Below are positions 26,159 through 34,991 of a stretch of 64,000 nucleotides of DNA, in pieces. The stretch covers positions 21,502 to 85,501 of the forward strand of contig NZ_LMLH01000006.1 in the NCBI RefSeq assembly GCF_001421885.1. Direction: 5' to 3'. The translations under genes and the position numbers were made by a program. The notes under the pieces are model-generated. The model made no database searches. It was not told where the DNA came from and saw only the letters and a list, made by a program, of their open reading frames with translations. Source of the stretch: Pseudomonas sp. Leaf48 (GTDB lineage: Bacteria; Pseudomonadota; Gammaproteobacteria; Pseudomonadales; Pseudomonadaceae). Numbering within the stretch: position 1 is the stretch's first letter; every line of letters starts with the position of its first letter.

Positions 26159-26941
26159 ATGAAAATACCGACCACCCGCTGGTTATCAAGAGCCGCCTCA
26201 CTGCTGCTCTGCCTGCTGTTCTGGCAACTCGCCGCCAGCCATCACTGGAACCTCGGCCTGGTGACCTTCGCCAATGTACCGGCACCGCTGGCGGTGATTG
26301 AAGCCGCGCTGGGCCTCGGCGACTCCGGCAAGCTCGGCCAACACCTGAGCAGCAGCCTCGGCCGGGTCTTCGCCGGTTACCTCGCCGCGCTGTTCATCGG
26401 TATCACCCTGGGCCTGGCCATCGGTCGCTCGAAATGGGCCGAAGATTTGCTGCTGCCGCCTTTGGAAGTCCTGCGTCCGATCCCGGCGGTGGCCTGGATT
26501 CCCCTGGCGATCCTGATGTTTCCCTCGTCGGAATTGTCGATGGTGTTCATCACCTTCACCGGCGCCTTGTTCCCGATCCTGCTCAACACCGTGCACGGCG
26601 TCGAAGGTGTCGATCCGCGATTGATCGCTTCGGCCAGAAGCCTCGGGGCAGGGCGCCGGGCGATCCTGCTCGAAGTGATTCTGCCCGGTGCCGCACCGAG
26701 CATCATCACTGGCCTTGCCATCGGCATGGGCACGTCGTGGTTTTGCCTGGTGACGGCGGAAATGATCTCCGGCCAGTACGGCATCGGCTACTACACCTGG
26801 GAGTCCTACACCATCCAGAACTACGCCGACATCGTGGTTGGCATGTTGTTGATCGGCGTCCTGGGGATGGGCAGCAGCCTGTTGATCAAGCGTCTGGGCG
26901 GACTGTTCACGCCCTGGCATCGACCACGAGGAAAAGCCTGA
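26159..26941 (+). CDS. ABC transporter permease (SsuC/TauC type)
   Basis: 260 residues, inner-membrane permease with about six helices. The EAA loop is visible as ARSLGAGRRAILLEVILPGA (about 160-180). The ATG at 26159 is preferred; a TTG at 26144 is in frame but unsupported, and the ribosome site is weak in both cases. It overlaps the ATPase gene by 3 bp (TGATG). Confidence 0.9.
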   Translation: MKIPTTRWLSRAASLLLCLLFWQLAASHHWNLGLVTFANVPAPLAVIEAALGLGDSGKLGQHLSSSLGRVFAGYLAALFIGITLGLAIGRSKWAEDLLLPPLEVLRPIPAVAWIPLAILMFPSSELSMVFITFTGALFPILLNTVHGVEGVDPRLIASARSLGAGRRAILLEVILPGAAPSIITGLAIGMGTSWFCLVTAEMISGQYGIGYYTWESYTIQNYADIVVGMLLIGVLGMGSSLLIKRLGGLFTPWHRPRGKA

Positions 26942-27789
26942 TGAGCGTTTTTCAACATCCTGAAGGCCGCATCGACATCCGTGGCTTGTCGATCAGCCTG
27001 GGCGAGGGCAGCGCGGCTTTCGAAGCCGTGCAGGGTCTCGACTGCCAGATCGAACCCGGCCAGTTCGTGTGCATTCTCGGGCCGTCCGGTTGCGGCAAAT
27101 CCACCTTGCTCGGCGCACTGGCCGGTCACCTGCAACCGCGTACCGGCACCCTCGACGTTGATGGCGCCCCGGTATCCGGCCCATCGCCCCAGCGCGGCAT
27201 GGTGTTCCAGCAACACACGCTATTCCCCTGGCGCACGGTGCGCGACAACGTCGCTTTCGGTCTGAAAATGCGTGGCATCGGCAAGGCCGAGCGACACAAG
27301 GCTGCCGACGAAATCCTCGCGCTGGTGGGGCTCGCAGGCTTTGCCGAGCGCTGGCCGAACCAGCTCTCCGGTGGCATGCAGCAACGGGTGGAAATCGCCC
27401 GGGTGCTGGTCAATCGACCGCGGCTGTTGCTGATGGACGAGCCCTTCGGTGCCCTTGATGCGCTGACGCGCTTGAACATGCAGGAACTGCTGCTGGATAT
27501 CTGGACCCGCATCCGCACCACCGTGGTATTCGTCACTCATGACATCGATGAGGCGCTGTTCCTCGCCGACCGGCTGCTGGTGATGAGTACGCGACCGGGG
27601 CGGATCATCGAGGACCTGCGCCTCGACTTCCCGCGCCCGCGTACCACTGAGCTGGTGACAAGCCATGAGTTTTCCCGCTTGAAACGCCACTGCCTCGAAC
27701 TGCTGCGTCACGAAGACGGGCGGCAATTGCCACGCCTGAATCCGCTCGGACTGCCTCCTGAAAACAAACTGCCGCGATTTGCCCTATGA
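26941..27789 (+). CDS. ABC transporter ATP-binding protein (SsuB/TauB type)
   Basis: 282 residues with Walker A GPSGCGKST (about 50), Q-loop MVFQQHTLFPWRTV, signature LSGGMQQRVEIARVL, Walker B RLLLMDEPFGALD and the H-loop VTHDIDEA. It has the pattern of nitrate/sulfonate/taurine importers. It starts in the permease stop codon, and its end overlaps the HEAT-repeat gene by 4 bp. Confidence 0.94.
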   Translation: MSVFQHPEGRIDIRGLSISLGEGSAAFEAVQGLDCQIEPGQFVCILGPSGCGKSTLLGALAGHLQPRTGTLDVDGAPVSGPSPQRGMVFQQHTLFPWRTVRDNVAFGLKMRGIGKAERHKAADEILALVGLAGFAERWPNQLSGGMQQRVEIARVLVNRPRLLLMDEPFGALDALTRLNMQELLLDIWTRIRTTVVFVTHDIDEALFLADRLLVMSTRPGRIIEDLRLDFPRPRTTELVTSHEFSRLKRHCLELLRHEDGRQLPRLNPLGLPPENKLPRFAL

Positions 27790-28748
27790 CCTCACTATTC
27801 GATGTAACCGACAACGACGACATTCTTGCCCTGCAACCGCGCCTGACCGATGCCGACCCCGGCGTACGCCGGATCGCGCTGATCGAACTGGCTGACCTGG
27901 AGGAACCGGACGGCCTGTTGTGGCTGGTTGACCGGCTGGCTGACGACCCGACCGAAGAGGTGCGTGCCGAAGCCGCACGGTTGCTCGAGGCCTGGGAGGA
28001 TCAACCGGTGGTCGAGGCGCTGTGCCAGGCGCTGACCGATCCCTCGGCAACGGTGCAGGCCGCCGCTGCGCAAAGTCTCAGTCTGCTCAAGAGCGAAGCG
28101 GCAGGGCGGGTGATCCTGCCGTGGACCGGGCATGCCGACAGAGGCGTACGCATCGCCGCGTTCAGGGCGTTGCGCGAGTTGCGCTATCCAGAAGCGGCTT
28201 CGGCGGCGCTGCTGGCGTTGGGAGATCAGGACGCCAATGTCCGCCGTGAAGCGGTTGGTGTACTGGGCTGGCTCAAACAACTGGATGCCTTGCCGGCCCT
28301 GGCGCGACTGGCCAGCGACGACCCGGACAGCGAAGTGCGCCGCGCCGCCACTGGTGCACTTGGCCTGGCGTCCGACTCACAGGTGCTGCCGGCCCTGCGC
28401 CAGGCGTTGCAGGATCAGGCCTGGCAAGTGCGCGAGGAGGCCGCCACCACACTCGGAAAGGTCGGACACGTCGACGCCGGCCCGGCCCTCGTCGAAGCCC
28501 TGAGCGACGATTACTGGCAAGTGCGCCTGCGCGCCACCCGCAGCCTCGGCCGCCTGCGCTACGTGCCGGCCCTCGACGGGCTGATCGAAACCCTCGGCCA
28601 TCGCATCAGCAACCTGCGCAAGGAAGCCGCGCTGGCACTGGGCGAACTCGATGATCGAGGCGCCATCCCGGCGCTGCAGGCCGCGCAAGACGACGGCGAC
28701 CCGGAAGTGCGCAAGGCGGTGCGCATCGCCTTGAGTCAGTTGCAATGA
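27786..28748 (+). CDS. HEAT-repeat (PBS-lyase-like) protein
   Basis: 320 residues made almost wholly of about ten helical repeats of roughly 31 residues, each with a D-x-EVRRxAxxALG-like turn (for example DPDSEVRRAATGALGL, DQAWQVREEAATTLGKVG, DDYWQVRLRATRSLGRL). Such repeats are protein-binding scaffolds; the PBS-lyase type is often found with cofactor- or Fe-S-handling proteins. There is no signal peptide, so it is cytoplasmic. ATGA overlaps on both sides place it firmly in the operon, which argues for a dedicated role such as assembly or docking of the flavoprotein-ferredoxin pair. That role is inference. Confidence 0.9.
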   Translation: MTSLFDVTDNDDILALQPRLTDADPGVRRIALIELADLEEPDGLLWLVDRLADDPTEEVRAEAARLLEAWEDQPVVEALCQALTDPSATVQAAAAQSLSLLKSEAAGRVILPWTGHADRGVRIAAFRALRELRYPEAASAALLALGDQDANVRREAVGVLGWLKQLDALPALARLASDDPDSEVRRAATGALGLASDSQVLPALRQALQDQAWQVREEAATTLGKVGHVDAGPALVEALSDDYWQVRLRATRSLGRLRYVPALDGLIETLGHRISNLRKEAALALGELDDRGAIPALQAAQDDGDPEVRKAVRIALSQLQ

Positions 28749-29017
28749 ATCCGCTCTCGGCAGGTAACTCCCAGAGCAAACAGCAACTGCGCCTGAACTG
28801 GCCCGATGGCCGCGAGCATTTGCTCGATCATGCCGAATTGCGCCGCCAGTGCCCATGTTCCCAGTGCCGGGCGTTTCGTCTGCGGGGGATGACGCCGATG
28901 GTCGATGCCCGGGTGCGGGTGGTTGAGTTGAATCCGCAGGGCTATGGCTTGCAGCTGGTGTTCAGTGATGGGCATGAGCGGGGGATTTATCCGTGGGCGT
29001 ATCTGGCAGAACTGTGA
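28745..29017 (+). CDS. DUF971 (GBBH-like N-terminal) domain protein
   Basis: 90 residues matching the DUF971 pattern: LNWPDGREHLLDHAELRR, the metal-binding CPCSQCR, and VFSDGHERGIYPWAYLAEL. The same domain occurs at the N-terminus of gamma-butyrobetaine hydroxylases and in the plastid Fe-S carrier HCF101. A part in Fe-S or metal handling for the AprAB-like pair is therefore plausible but unproven. It is the last gene of the operon, overlapping the HEAT gene by 4 bp, and is followed by a hairpin. Confidence 0.9.
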   Translation: MNPLSAGNSQSKQQLRLNWPDGREHLLDHAELRRQCPCSQCRAFRLRGMTPMVDARVRVVELNPQGYGLQLVFSDGHERGIYPWAYLAEL

Positions 29018-29038
29018 TGCATACAAAGAGCTGCCGCA

Positions 29039-29090
29039 GGCTGCGATCTTTTGACTTTGATTTTAAAGAACAAGATCAAAGATCGCAGCC
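29039..29090. terminator. long hairpin after the DUF971 gene
   Basis: GGCTGCGATCTTTTGA (29039-29054) is inverted at 29076-29090 with one base missing. This repeat family is common between Pseudomonas genes. It separates the DUF971 operon from lexA2, but there is no strong T-run. Confidence 0.6.
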
Positions 29091-29127
29091 TTGCTCCTAC
29101 AAGTCCTTGCCAGAAAAACGCCAAAAG

Positions 29128-29141
29128 AGTACAAATGTACT
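29128..29141. promoter_or_regulatory. LexA2 operator
   Basis: AGTACAAATGTACT is an AGTAC-N4-GTACT palindrome. It fits the AGTAC-N4-GTGCT type of box reported for P. putida LexA2 (from memory), which differs from the classical CTGT-N8-ACAG SOS box. It lies 2 bp before the likely lexA2 start at 29144 and covers another in-frame ATG (29135), so binding would block the transcript's very 5' end. Confidence 0.75.
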
Positions 29142-29143
29142 CC

Positions 29144-29752
29144 ATGACGACTCTGACTCCCCGCCGTACCGCCATCCTGACCTTTATCCGCGATCGCATC
29201 GCCGAGCATGGTCAGCCCCCCAGCCTCGCTGAAATCAGCGAGGCGTTCGGTTTTGCCTCTCGCAGCGTGGCGCGCAAGCATGTGCTGGCGCTGACCGAGG
29301 CCGGTTTCATCGAGGTCAATCCCCATCAGGCCCGGGGCATTCGCCTGCTCGGGCAGCCGCCGCGCCCCGAGTTGCTGGACATTCCGGTGCTCGGCCGGGT
29401 CGCGGCGGGTGCGCCGATCGGTGCCGATGCCGAGGTGCACAGCCGTCTGTTGCTTGATCCGGCGATTTTCTCGCGGGCGCCGGACTACATGCTGCGGGTC
29501 CGGGGTGACTCGATGATCGGGGACGGTATTCTCGACGGCGACCTGGTGGGCGTACACCGCAACCCCGAGGCGCTCAACGGCCAGATCGTGGTGGCGCGGC
29601 TCGACGGTGAGGTCACCATCAAGCGTTTTGAACGGGTCGGTGACGTCGTGCGACTGCTGCCGCGTAACCCGGCTTACCAGCCGATCATCGTCGAAGCCGG
29701 TCAGGACCTGGCCATCGAAGGGGTGTTCTGCGGCCTGGTGAGGCAAGGCTGA
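29144..29752 (+). CDS. lexA2: LexA2 SOS repressor of the mutasome operon
   Basis: 202 residues. The N-terminal winged helix-turn-helix (about 1-65, PPSLAEISEAFGFASRSVAR) is followed by the S24 self-cleavage domain: cleavage site Ala88-Gly89 (RVAAGAP), catalytic Ser123 in RGDSMIGDGILDGD, and Lys160 in VTIKRF. It represses its own operon until RecA-stimulated cleavage after DNA damage. I chose the ATG at 29144 because MTTLTPRR is the usual LexA2 start; 29135 is also possible. Neither has a Shine-Dalgarno sequence. imuA starts in its stop codon (TGATG). Confidence 0.9.
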   Translation: MTTLTPRRTAILTFIRDRIAEHGQPPSLAEISEAFGFASRSVARKHVLALTEAGFIEVNPHQARGIRLLGQPPRPELLDIPVLGRVAAGAPIGADAEVHSRLLLDPAIFSRAPDYMLRVRGDSMIGDGILDGDLVGVHRNPEALNGQIVVARLDGEVTIKRFERVGDVVRLLPRNPAYQPIIVEAGQDLAIEGVFCGLVRQG

Positions 29753-30369
29753 TGGGGGCCGTCGTTGCGCTGGATACGCTGTTCAATGGCGGCCAGGTCT
29801 GGAGGGGTCGACCTGCGCCGCCCACGGCCAGCCCGCAACCCACCGGGCATGCCGCGCTGGATGCGGCGTTGCCCACCGGTGGCTGGCCCGAGGCTGCGCT
29901 GAGCGAGATCCTCCTGGCCGGGCAGGGCGTGGGTGAACTGCAACTGCTGTGGCCAGCATTGGCGCGGTTGTCGGCGGCGGGCGAGCGTATCGTGCTGGTG
30001 GCACCGCCCTATGTGCCGTATCCCCAGGCGTGGCACAACGCCGGGGTTGATCTGCGCCAGCTGTCGATCATCCAGGCCAGCGAGCGCGATGCCCTGTGGG
30101 CCGCGGAACAATGCCTGCGTTCGGGCAGTTGCGGTGCCGTGCTGTGCTGGCCGCACAAGGCCGATGACCGCGCCTTGCGCCGCTTGCAGGTGGCTGCGGA
30201 AACCGGCCAGACCCTGGCATTCGCCTATCGCCCCCTCAGTGAAGCGATCAACCCTTCGCCCGCCGCCCTGCGCATCGCCATCGATGCCAGGCCGGCGCAA
30301 TTGCGCGTGCTCAAGTGTCGGGGCGGCCTGGCCCGTGCGACGCCGATTGCCTTTTCCGTGGGGCATTGA
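29752..30369 (+). CDS. imuA: ImuA, RecA-like mutasome accessory protein
   Basis: 205 residues, a shortened RecA/SulA-like fold: LDAALPTGGWPEAALSEILL corresponds to the RecA N-terminal part, and ERIVLVAPPYVPYPQAWHNAG follows. In other bacteria ImuA joins ImuB and DnaE2 in damage-induced error-prone synthesis. It sits directly between lexA2 (1-bp overlap) and imuB (7-bp gap) in the SOS operon. No catalytic activity is expected. Confidence 0.9.
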   Translation: MGAVVALDTLFNGGQVWRGRPAPPTASPQPTGHAALDAALPTGGWPEAALSEILLAGQGVGELQLLWPALARLSAAGERIVLVAPPYVPYPQAWHNAGVDLRQLSIIQASERDALWAAEQCLRSGSCGAVLCWPHKADDRALRRLQVAAETGQTLAFAYRPLSEAINPSPAALRIAIDARPAQLRVLKCRGGLARATPIAFSVGH

Positions 30370-30376
30370 GGTTGCC

Positions 30377-31792
30377 ATGCGCTGGGTGTGCATTCTCTTC
30401 CCGCAATTGGCGCTGGACGCGGTACTGCGTCAGCGCGCTGATCCCGATGAACCGCTGGCGTTGCTGACCGGTCCGGCCCAGCGCCGGGTATTGCAGGCGG
30501 TCAATGGCCCGGCCCGGGCACTGGGCTTGCGCCCCGGGCAGTCCATGAGCGCCGCGCAGGCCTTGAGCAAGGGCTTTGCCACGGCTGAGTACGACGCCGC
30601 CGAAATCGAGCGCTGGCAGCAGTTCCTCGCCGCCTGGGCCTATCGCTTCAGCTCCCAGGTCAGCGTGCATTACCCGCGAGCCGTGGTGTTCGAGATCGAG
30701 TCCAGCCTGGGCTTGTTCGGCACCTGGGCACAATTCGAAGTGCGCTTGCGCCACGAACTCGACGAACTGGGTTTTCGCCACCGCATTGTCGCCGCACCCA
30801 ACCCGGTGGCGGCGCGAGTGCTGGCCAACGCCTATGACGGTCTGGTAGTGCCTGACGACCAGGCCTTGCAGCATCACCTGGGGCAATTGCCCGTCGACCG
30901 GATCGGCCTTGCGCCGCAGGTCGCCACCGCTTTGTCACGCATGGGCTTGCGCACCTTGAGTCAGGTGCAGGCGCTGCCCCGGCACAGCCTGGCCCGGCGT
31001 TTCGAGGCCCCGGTGCTCAAGCACCTGGACGCCTTGCTCGGTATGCGGCGACTGGCGCTGGCGTTCTACCTGCCACCGGACCGCTTCGATGTGCGCATCG
31101 AACTCAACTTCGATGTGCAGTCCCATCAGGCCCTGCTGTTCCCGCTGCGCCGCCTGACCGGCGACCTGTCGGCGTTTCTGTGCGGGCGCGACAGCGGCGT
31201 GCAGCGGTTTGACCTGCACCTGGAGCATGCCGGGTTGCCGGACACGCTGATCAAGGTCGGCCTGCTCAGCGCCGAACGTGACCCGGCGATGCTGTTTGAA
31301 CTGGCCCGGGGCCGGCTGGAGCAAGTCCAGGTCGAGGCCCCGGTGCGGGGTTTTCGCCTGCGCGCCGAAGACCTGCCGACTTTCGTGCCCCAGCATCAGG
31401 AACTGTTCGACGATCGTCCTCAGCAGTCCTTGCCATGGGAACAACTGCGCGAACGCCTGCGCGCACGGCTGGGCGATGACGCCGTGCATGGTCTGCGTTT
31501 CCAGGCCGATCACCGCCCTGAATGCGCGTGGCAGGCCCGTGCCGACAACCAGCCCTGTGCCGGGCTCGGCGCCGTGAAACGGCCGGGCTGGCTGCTGGCT
31601 GAACCCCTGGCCGTGCACCAGGGGTCGGCGCGCATCCTCATGGGGCCGGAGCGTATCGAGTCCGGCTGGTGGGACGGTGATGACGTGCGCCGCGACTATT
31701 ACCTGATCGAAACCCGTGCCGGCCAGCAAGGCTGGGCCTATCGGGCGGTCGGTGAGGACGGCCCGCTGTGGCTGCAGGGCTGGTTTGCATGA
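30377..31792 (+). CDS. imuB: ImuB, Y-family polymerase-like adaptor
   Basis: 471 residues. It follows the Y-family polymerase fold but lacks the catalytic acidic residues: the start reads [17 protein letters not shown] instead of a metal-binding DxD-type strand. A helix-hairpin-helix region (about 170-200) and a little-finger domain follow. QQSLPW, about residue 355, is a candidate beta-clamp-binding motif. ImuB is thought to bring DnaE2 to the clamp. Its stop overlaps the dnaE2 start (ATGA). Confidence 0.92.
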   Translation: MRWVCILFPQLALDAVLRQRADPDEPLALLTGPAQRRVLQAVNGPARALGLRPGQSMSAAQALSKGFATAEYDAAEIERWQQFLAAWAYRFSSQVSVHYPRAVVFEIESSLGLFGTWAQFEVRLRHELDELGFRHRIVAAPNPVAARVLANAYDGLVVPDDQALQHHLGQLPVDRIGLAPQVATALSRMGLRTLSQVQALPRHSLARRFEAPVLKHLDALLGMRRLALAFYLPPDRFDVRIELNFDVQSHQALLFPLRRLTGDLSAFLCGRDSGVQRFDLHLEHAGLPDTLIKVGLLSAERDPAMLFELARGRLEQVQVEAPVRGFRLRAEDLPTFVPQHQELFDDRPQQSLPWEQLRERLRARLGDDAVHGLRFQADHRPECAWQARADNQPCAGLGAVKRPGWLLAEPLAVHQGSARILMGPERIESGWWDGDDVRRDYYLIETRAGQQGWAYRAVGEDGPLWLQGWFA

Positions 31793-34700
31793 GCCGCGAA
31801 TATGCCGAGCTGCACTGCCTGTCGAATTTCAGTTTCCAGCGCGGTGCGTCCAGCGCCCTGGAACTGTTCCAACAGGCGAAAAAGCAGGGTTATCAAGCCC
31901 TGGCAATCAGCGATGAATGCACCCTGGCGGGCATCGTGCGCGCCTGGCAGGCGGCGAAGTCGGTGGAGCTGGCGCTGATCATCGGCAGTGAAGTACGGAT
32001 CGAGAACGGCCCGAAACTGGTGCTGCTGGCGGAGAGCCTCGAGGGTTATCAGGCGCTGTGCCGGTTGATCACCCGCGCCCGGCGCCGGACACAGAAGGGC
32101 CAGTACCAGGTTCTGCGCGAAGACTTCAGCGAAGCGCTGCCGGGGCTGCTGGCGCTGTGGGTACCGGACGCGGTCGATGCCTTCGAGCAAGGTCGCTGGT
32201 TGCAACAGGTGTTCGGCGACCGCCTGTGGCTGGCGGTGCAGTTGCATCGCGGCCAGGACGACAGCCAGCGCCTGAGTGATTTGCTGAACCTGGCCAGTGA
32301 ACTGCGCATACCAGCAGTGGCGAGCGGCGACGTGCACATGCATGTCCGTGGACGACGTGCCCTGCAGGACACCATGACCGCAATCCGCCATCACCTGCCG
32401 GTGGCCGATGCCGGGTTGCGCCTGCACCCCAATGGCGAGCGTCATCTGCGCAGTCTTGACGTCCTGCATGAGCTTTATCCGCAAGCCTTGCTCGAGGAAA
32501 CGCTGAACATCGCCCGGCGCTGCACCTTCGACCTCGCTCAGTTGCGCTATCAATATCCCCGGGAACTGGTGCCGCAAGGCCAAAGCGCCGCGTCCTGGCT
32601 ACGCGAGTTGACCGAGCGCGGCATTCGCCAGCGCTGGCCCGAAGGCGCCAGCGACAAGGTACGCGCGCTGATTGATAAGGAACTGGGGCTGATCGCCGAA
32701 CTGGGGTATGAAAGTTATTTCCTCACCGTTCAGGACATCGTCGCTTTCGCCCGGCGCGAGAAAATTCTCTGTCAGGGCCGGGGCTCGGCGGCCAACTCGG
32801 CGGTGTGTTTTGCCTTGGGCATCACCGAGATCGACCCCGAGCGGATGAACATGCTGTTTGAGCGTTTTCTCTCCAAAGAGCGCAACGAGCCGCCGGATAT
32901 CGATGTGGACTTCGAGCACGAGCGCCGCGAAGAGGTCTTGCAGTACGTATTCCAGCGTTACGGCCGGACCCGTGCCGCGCTGACGGCGGTGGTCAGCACC
33001 TACCACGCCGCCGGTGCGGTGCGCGATGTGGCCAAGGCCCTGGGCTTGCCACCGGACCAGATCAACGCCCTGGCCGATTGCTGCGGTCACTGGAGCGATG
33101 AAGCGCCGCCCGTGGAGCGGCTGCGCGAAGGCGGCTTCGATCCCGAAAGCCCGGTGTTGCGCCGGGTATTGAGCCTGACCCGACAACTGATCGGTTTCCC
33201 CCGGCACCTGTCCCAGCACCCTGGTGGCTTCGTGATTTCCGAGCAGCCGCTGGACCATCTCGTACCGGTGGAAAACGCCGCCATGGCCGAGCGCACCATC
33301 ATTCAGTGGGACAAGGACGATCTCGATGCGGTCGGGCTGCTCAAGGTCGATATCCTCGCCTTGGGCATGCTCAGCGCGATACGTCGCTGCTTTGATCTGT
33401 TGCGCCGCCATCGCAACCGCGACCTGAGCCTGGCGACAGTACCCTCCGAAGACTCGCAGACCTACGACATGATTGGCCGTGCCGATACCGTCGGCGTGTT
33501 CCAGATCGAATCCCGGGCCCAGATGTCGATGCTGCCCAGGCTCAAGCCACGCACGTTCTATGACCTGGTGATCGAGGTGGCCATCGTCCGCCCCGGACCT
33601 ATCCAGGGCGGCATGGTGCATCCGTACCTGCGTCGGCGAAACAAGGAGGAACTCGAAAGCTACCCCTCCGAAGAGTTGCGCGAGGTGTTGAAACGCACCC
33701 TGGGTGTCCCGCTGTTTCAGGAACAGGTCATGCAGATCGCCATCGTCGCCGCCGACTACAGCCCCGGCGAGGCCGATCAGTTGCGCCGCTCCATGGCGGC
33801 GTGGAAGCGCCATGGCGGGCTCGAACCGCACAAGGATCGGCTGACCGCCGGCATGAAGAAGAAGGGCTACACGGCGGAATTCGCCGCGCAGATTTTCGAG
33901 CAGATCAAGGGCTTTGGCAGCTATGGTTTTCCCGAGTCCCACGCCGCCAGTTTCGCCTTGCTGACCTACGCCAGTTGCTGGTTGAAGTGCCATGAGCCGG
34001 CGGCCTTTGCCTGTGCGCTGATCAACAGCTGGCCCATGGGTTTCTACAGCCCTGACCAGATTCTGCAGGACGCGCGTCGCCACCATTTGCAGGTGCGCCC
34101 GGTGGATGTGCGCGCCAGCGACTGGGATTGCAGCCTGGAGCCGATGGTCGGCGCGCAGCCGGCGATTCGCCTGGGCTTGCGCATGATCAAGGGTTTTCGC
34201 GAGGACGATGCCCTGCGCATTGAGGCGGCGCGTGCCCAAGGCGCATTTGCCGACGTCGCCGACCTCGGTGAACGGGCTTGCCTGGATGCCCGTGCCCGCG
34301 AGCTGCTGGCCGATGCCGGGGCGTTGCGTGGCCTGGCCGGGGACCGGCACAGGGCGCGCTGGGAGGTGGCGGGGGTGCACAGGCAGCTCGGTTTGTTTGC
34401 CGGCCTGCCGAGTCAGGAAGAGGACGCGGTGGCGTTGCCCAAGCCCACTGTTGGCGAGGACCTGCTGGCCGATTACAACAGCGTCGGCACCACCCTGGGG
34501 CCGCATCCGCTGGCGTTGCTGCGCGCTGAACTCAAAGCCCTGCGTTGTCGCAGTTCGAAGGAACTGCTGGAGGTCGAGCACGGCCGCCCGGTCAGCGTTG
34601 CCGGGCTGGTGACAGGTCGGCAACGGCCCAGCACCGCCAGTGGCGTGACCTTCGTCACCCTGGAGGACGAGTTCGGCAACGTCAACGTGGTGGTCTGGCG

Positions 34701-34866
34701 CGACCTCGCCGAGCGCCAGCGCAAAGCCCTGGTCGGCTCGCAGTTGCTCAAGGTCGACGGGCGCTGGGAGAAGGAGGGCGAGGTGCGGCATTTGATTGCC
34801 GGGCGCTTGAGCGACCTGAGCCCGTTACTGGATGGCATCAGCGTGCGCAGCCGGGACTTCCGCTGA
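31789..34866 (+). CDS. dnaE2: DnaE2 error-prone DNA polymerase III alpha subunit
   Basis: 1025 residues, shorter than the replicative DnaE (about 1160-1170). The PHP domain begins [18 protein letters not shown]. The C-family polymerase core carries the catalytic aspartates in [17 protein letters not shown], then [13 protein letters not shown] and the [17 protein letters not shown] palm/thumb segment. A helix-hairpin-helix and OB domain ([20 protein letters not shown]) ends the protein. It performs damage-induced mutagenic synthesis with ImuA and ImuB. It is the last gene of the LexA2-controlled operon. Confidence 0.95.
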   Translation: MSREYAELHCLSNFSFQRGASSALELFQQAKKQGYQALAISDECTLAGIVRAWQAAKSVELALIIGSEVRIENGPKLVLLAESLEGYQALCRLITRARRRTQKGQYQVLREDFSEALPGLLALWVPDAVDAFEQGRWLQQVFGDRLWLAVQLHRGQDDSQRLSDLLNLASELRIPAVASGDVHMHVRGRRALQDTMTAIRHHLPVADAGLRLHPNGERHLRSLDVLHELYPQALLEETLNIARRCTFDLAQLRYQYPRELVPQGQSAASWLRELTERGIRQRWPEGASDKVRALIDKELGLIAELGYESYFLTVQDIVAFARREKILCQGRGSAANSAVCFALGITEIDPERMNMLFERFLSKERNEPPDIDVDFEHERREEVLQYVFQRYGRTRAALTAVVSTYHAAGAVRDVAKALGLPPDQINALADCCGHWSDEAPPVERLREGGFDPESPVLRRVLSLTRQLIGFPRHLSQHPGGFVISEQPLDHLVPVENAAMAERTIIQWDKDDLDAVGLLKVDILALGMLSAIRRCFDLLRRHRNRDLSLATVPSEDSQTYDMIGRADTVGVFQIESRAQMSMLPRLKPRTFYDLVIEVAIVRPGPIQGGMVHPYLRRRNKEELESYPSEELREVLKRTLGVPLFQEQVMQIAIVAADYSPGEADQLRRSMAAWKRHGGLEPHKDRLTAGMKKKGYTAEFAAQIFEQIKGFGSYGFPESHAASFALLTYASCWLKCHEPAAFACALINSWPMGFYSPDQILQDARRHHLQVRPVDVRASDWDCSLEPMVGAQPAIRLGLRMIKGFREDDALRIEAARAQGAFADVADLGERACLDARARELLADAGALRGLAGDRHRARWEVAGVHRQLGLFAGLPSQEEDAVALPKPTVGEDLLADYNSVGTTLGPHPLALLRAELKALRCRSSKELLEVEHGRPVSVAGLVTGRQRPSTASGVTFVTLEDEFGNVNVVVWRDLAERQRKALVGSQLLKVDGRWEKEGEVRHLIAGRLSDLSPLLDGISVRSRDFR

Positions 34867-34991
34867 CCTTGTGGCAAAGCCAGTGCCCACAGGAAGTCCT
34901 TAATATTCGCGCAACCCTCGAACCTGGTGTGAATCAGCTATACCTCTATGAAACGAATTGCGTGCGCGACGCTCGAATCAAACGGGTGTGG

